Source: Candidatus Bathyarchaeota archaeon
GTDB taxonomy: Archaea > Thermoproteota > Bathyarchaeia > Bathyarchaeales > B26-1
NCBI GenBank assembly: GCA_018396795.1
Contig: JAGTRH010000012.1
Coordinates: 1 to 15,373 of the forward strand
Direction: 5' to 3'
DNA: 15,373 bases
The translations under genes and the position numbers were made by a program. The notes beneath the pieces were generated by a model. That model was not told the origin of the DNA. It made no database searches and was given only the letters and a program-made list of their open reading frames with translations. Positions 14,671 to 15,373 of this stretch are shown in pieces; positions within the stretch are counted from its first letter, which is position 1; each line of letters starts with the position of its first letter.

Positions 14671-14678
14671 TATTTAAA
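14671..14678 (-). promoter_or_regulatory. Box A of the thioredoxin-like gene
   Basis: On the minus strand it reads TTTAAATA, a good archaeal box A. It is centred about 43 bases before the TTG start, predicting a leader of about 15-20 bases. Confidence 0.45.
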
Positions 14679-14765
14679 GATTTATTTTATTCGCAAGCAT
14701 CCGGCACATACGCATTATTAAGGTTCTGAATCAGCATTAATACTGTTGAAACGTTACATTAGAAA

Positions 14766-14778
14766 CAACATGATGTTG
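14766..14778. repeat. Palindrome CAACATGATGTTG
   Basis: A perfect 13-base palindrome in the intergenic stretch between the divergent thioredoxin-like and P-loop genes. Its left half, CAACATGA, recurs at 14815-14822. It may be a regulator site. The rest of the 284-base gap shows only the two promoters. Confidence 0.3.
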
Positions 14779-14884
14779 ATAAACGTCTGAAGCATGTGGG
14801 GAAAATGAGATTTTCAACATGACCTGCATATGTATGAAAAGCATTGCTCATTCAAGCCAGATTCCTCCAGTAGATTAATAAAGA

Positions 14885-14894
14885 CTTTTAAAGG
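14885..14894 (+). promoter_or_regulatory. Box A of the P-loop (HPr kinase-like) gene
   Basis: CTTTTAAAGG centred about 27 bases before the TTG at 14916, which suggests a leaderless transcript beginning at or next to the start codon. Confidence 0.45.
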
Positions 14895-14915
14895 AAGATT
14901 GAAAATAAAGTATTG

Positions 14916-15373
14916 TTGTCGTCAAAATATGACGTTAAACTAATACCTGTTGAGGAAAAGGAAAGGCTAATGGATAAGTATGGCGAGCGGCTTCTCTACG
15001 AGGAGAGGGCGGACATATATGGGTGTTGCATCAAACTGTTAACCGATTTAAAGTATGTTAAGGAGCGTTGGGAGGAGAGCTTCTACCCCATGTCGTCACA
15101 TGTTCGTTCTCATGGGAGACTGATTGTGACGAACGAGAATGGGGAGGAGCAGAAAGTGTTCTACGACCCGCTTTCGAAAACAGCCTTCCTGATCAACATA
15201 GATTATTACGGCTGGGTGAAATCCATAGCGTTGAGCGTTGCGAGTGATATTCTTGAAGACAGCCATGGAATAAATTCTGTCCACGGCGCGTGCGTAGACA
15301 TAGATGGTAAGGGTGCTTGCCTAATCGCTCCCTCTGGAGCAGGGAAAACAACCCATACTTACGGTCTTCTCAG
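14916..15373 (+). CDS. P-loop protein resembling HPr kinase/phosphorylase, N-terminal part
   Basis: The frame is open for 152 full codons and is cut by the right edge, so the C-terminal part is missing. It is not closed by any stop in the window. After an acidic and basic N-terminal region (1-120) comes GINSVHGACVDIDGKGACLI and then a Walker A motif APSGAGKTT (138-146). A beta-hairpin (VDIDGKGACLI) leading straight into the P-loop, preceded by a His, is the pattern of the HPr kinase/PEP carboxykinase-like P-loop fold. Candidate roles are a Ser/Thr kinase acting on a small partner protein or metabolite. Archaea of this kind usually lack the PTS, so true HPr is an unlikely substrate. TTG codons at 14913 and 14916 fit the promoter spacing; the ATG at 14970 is the alternative, losing 18 residues. 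Confidence 0.7.
   Translation, partial: MSSKYDVKLIPVEEKERLMDKYGERLLYEERADIYGCCIKLLTDLKYVKERWEESFYPMSSHVRSHGRLIVTNENGEEQKVFYDPLSKTAFLINIDYYGWVKSIALSVASDILEDSHGINSVHGACVDIDGKGACLIAPSGAGKTTHTYGLL

Noticed and set aside
1..15373. CRISPR arrays, insertion sequences or transposase genes
   Set aside because: No regularly spaced repeats, terminal inverted repeats or transposase-like proteins were seen.

Overview
The window is archaeal DNA. The tRNA-Leu carries no encoded CCA, box A/TATA-like elements lie about 25-30 bases upstream of several starts, some transcripts look leaderless or nearly so with TTG starts, and the aldolase is of the archaeal class I (DhnA) type. A TACK-type (Thermoproteota/Bathyarchaeia-like) host is my best guess. 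That is inference from gene content; there is no rRNA or ribosomal gene here to fix it.

Left part (1-2312): a secreted or surface protein with a signal peptide that runs off the left edge (minus strand), then mtnA (methionine salvage, minus strand), then tRNA-Leu(UAG) on the plus strand. mtnA and the tRNA diverge from one small AT-rich element.

Middle (2313-14123): a carbohydrate-catabolism region of lower GC. It holds a 788-residue protein that looks like a six-hairpin glycosidase, a heparinase II/III-type polysaccharide lyase, an aldo/keto reductase, a DhnA-type class I aldolase, a protein of the L-fucose/L-arabinose isomerase fold, and a two-gene operon of a GH4 NAD-dependent glycosidase and an FGGY sugar kinase. 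None of these has a visible signal peptide, so they should act in the cytoplasm on imported oligosaccharides. No transporter lies in the window. In order of chemistry the set reads: lyase/hydrolases, then GH4, isomerase, kinase, aldolase and reductase. This is the logic of the fucose/rhamnose pathways, but with a class I DhnA aldolase in place of the class II aldolase. The substrate is unknown; uronic-acid or deoxy-sugar glycans are a reasonable guess.

Right part (14124-15373): a minus-strand pair of a small thioredoxin-like CxxC protein and a 30-residue single-membrane-span peptide, then an intergenic stretch with a short palindrome, then the 5' part of a P-loop protein resembling HPr kinase (plus strand, cut by the right edge).

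Most catabolic genes have their own promoter and alternate in strand. Only GH4-kinase (25-base gap) and thioredoxin-small peptide (14-base gap) look co-transcribed.
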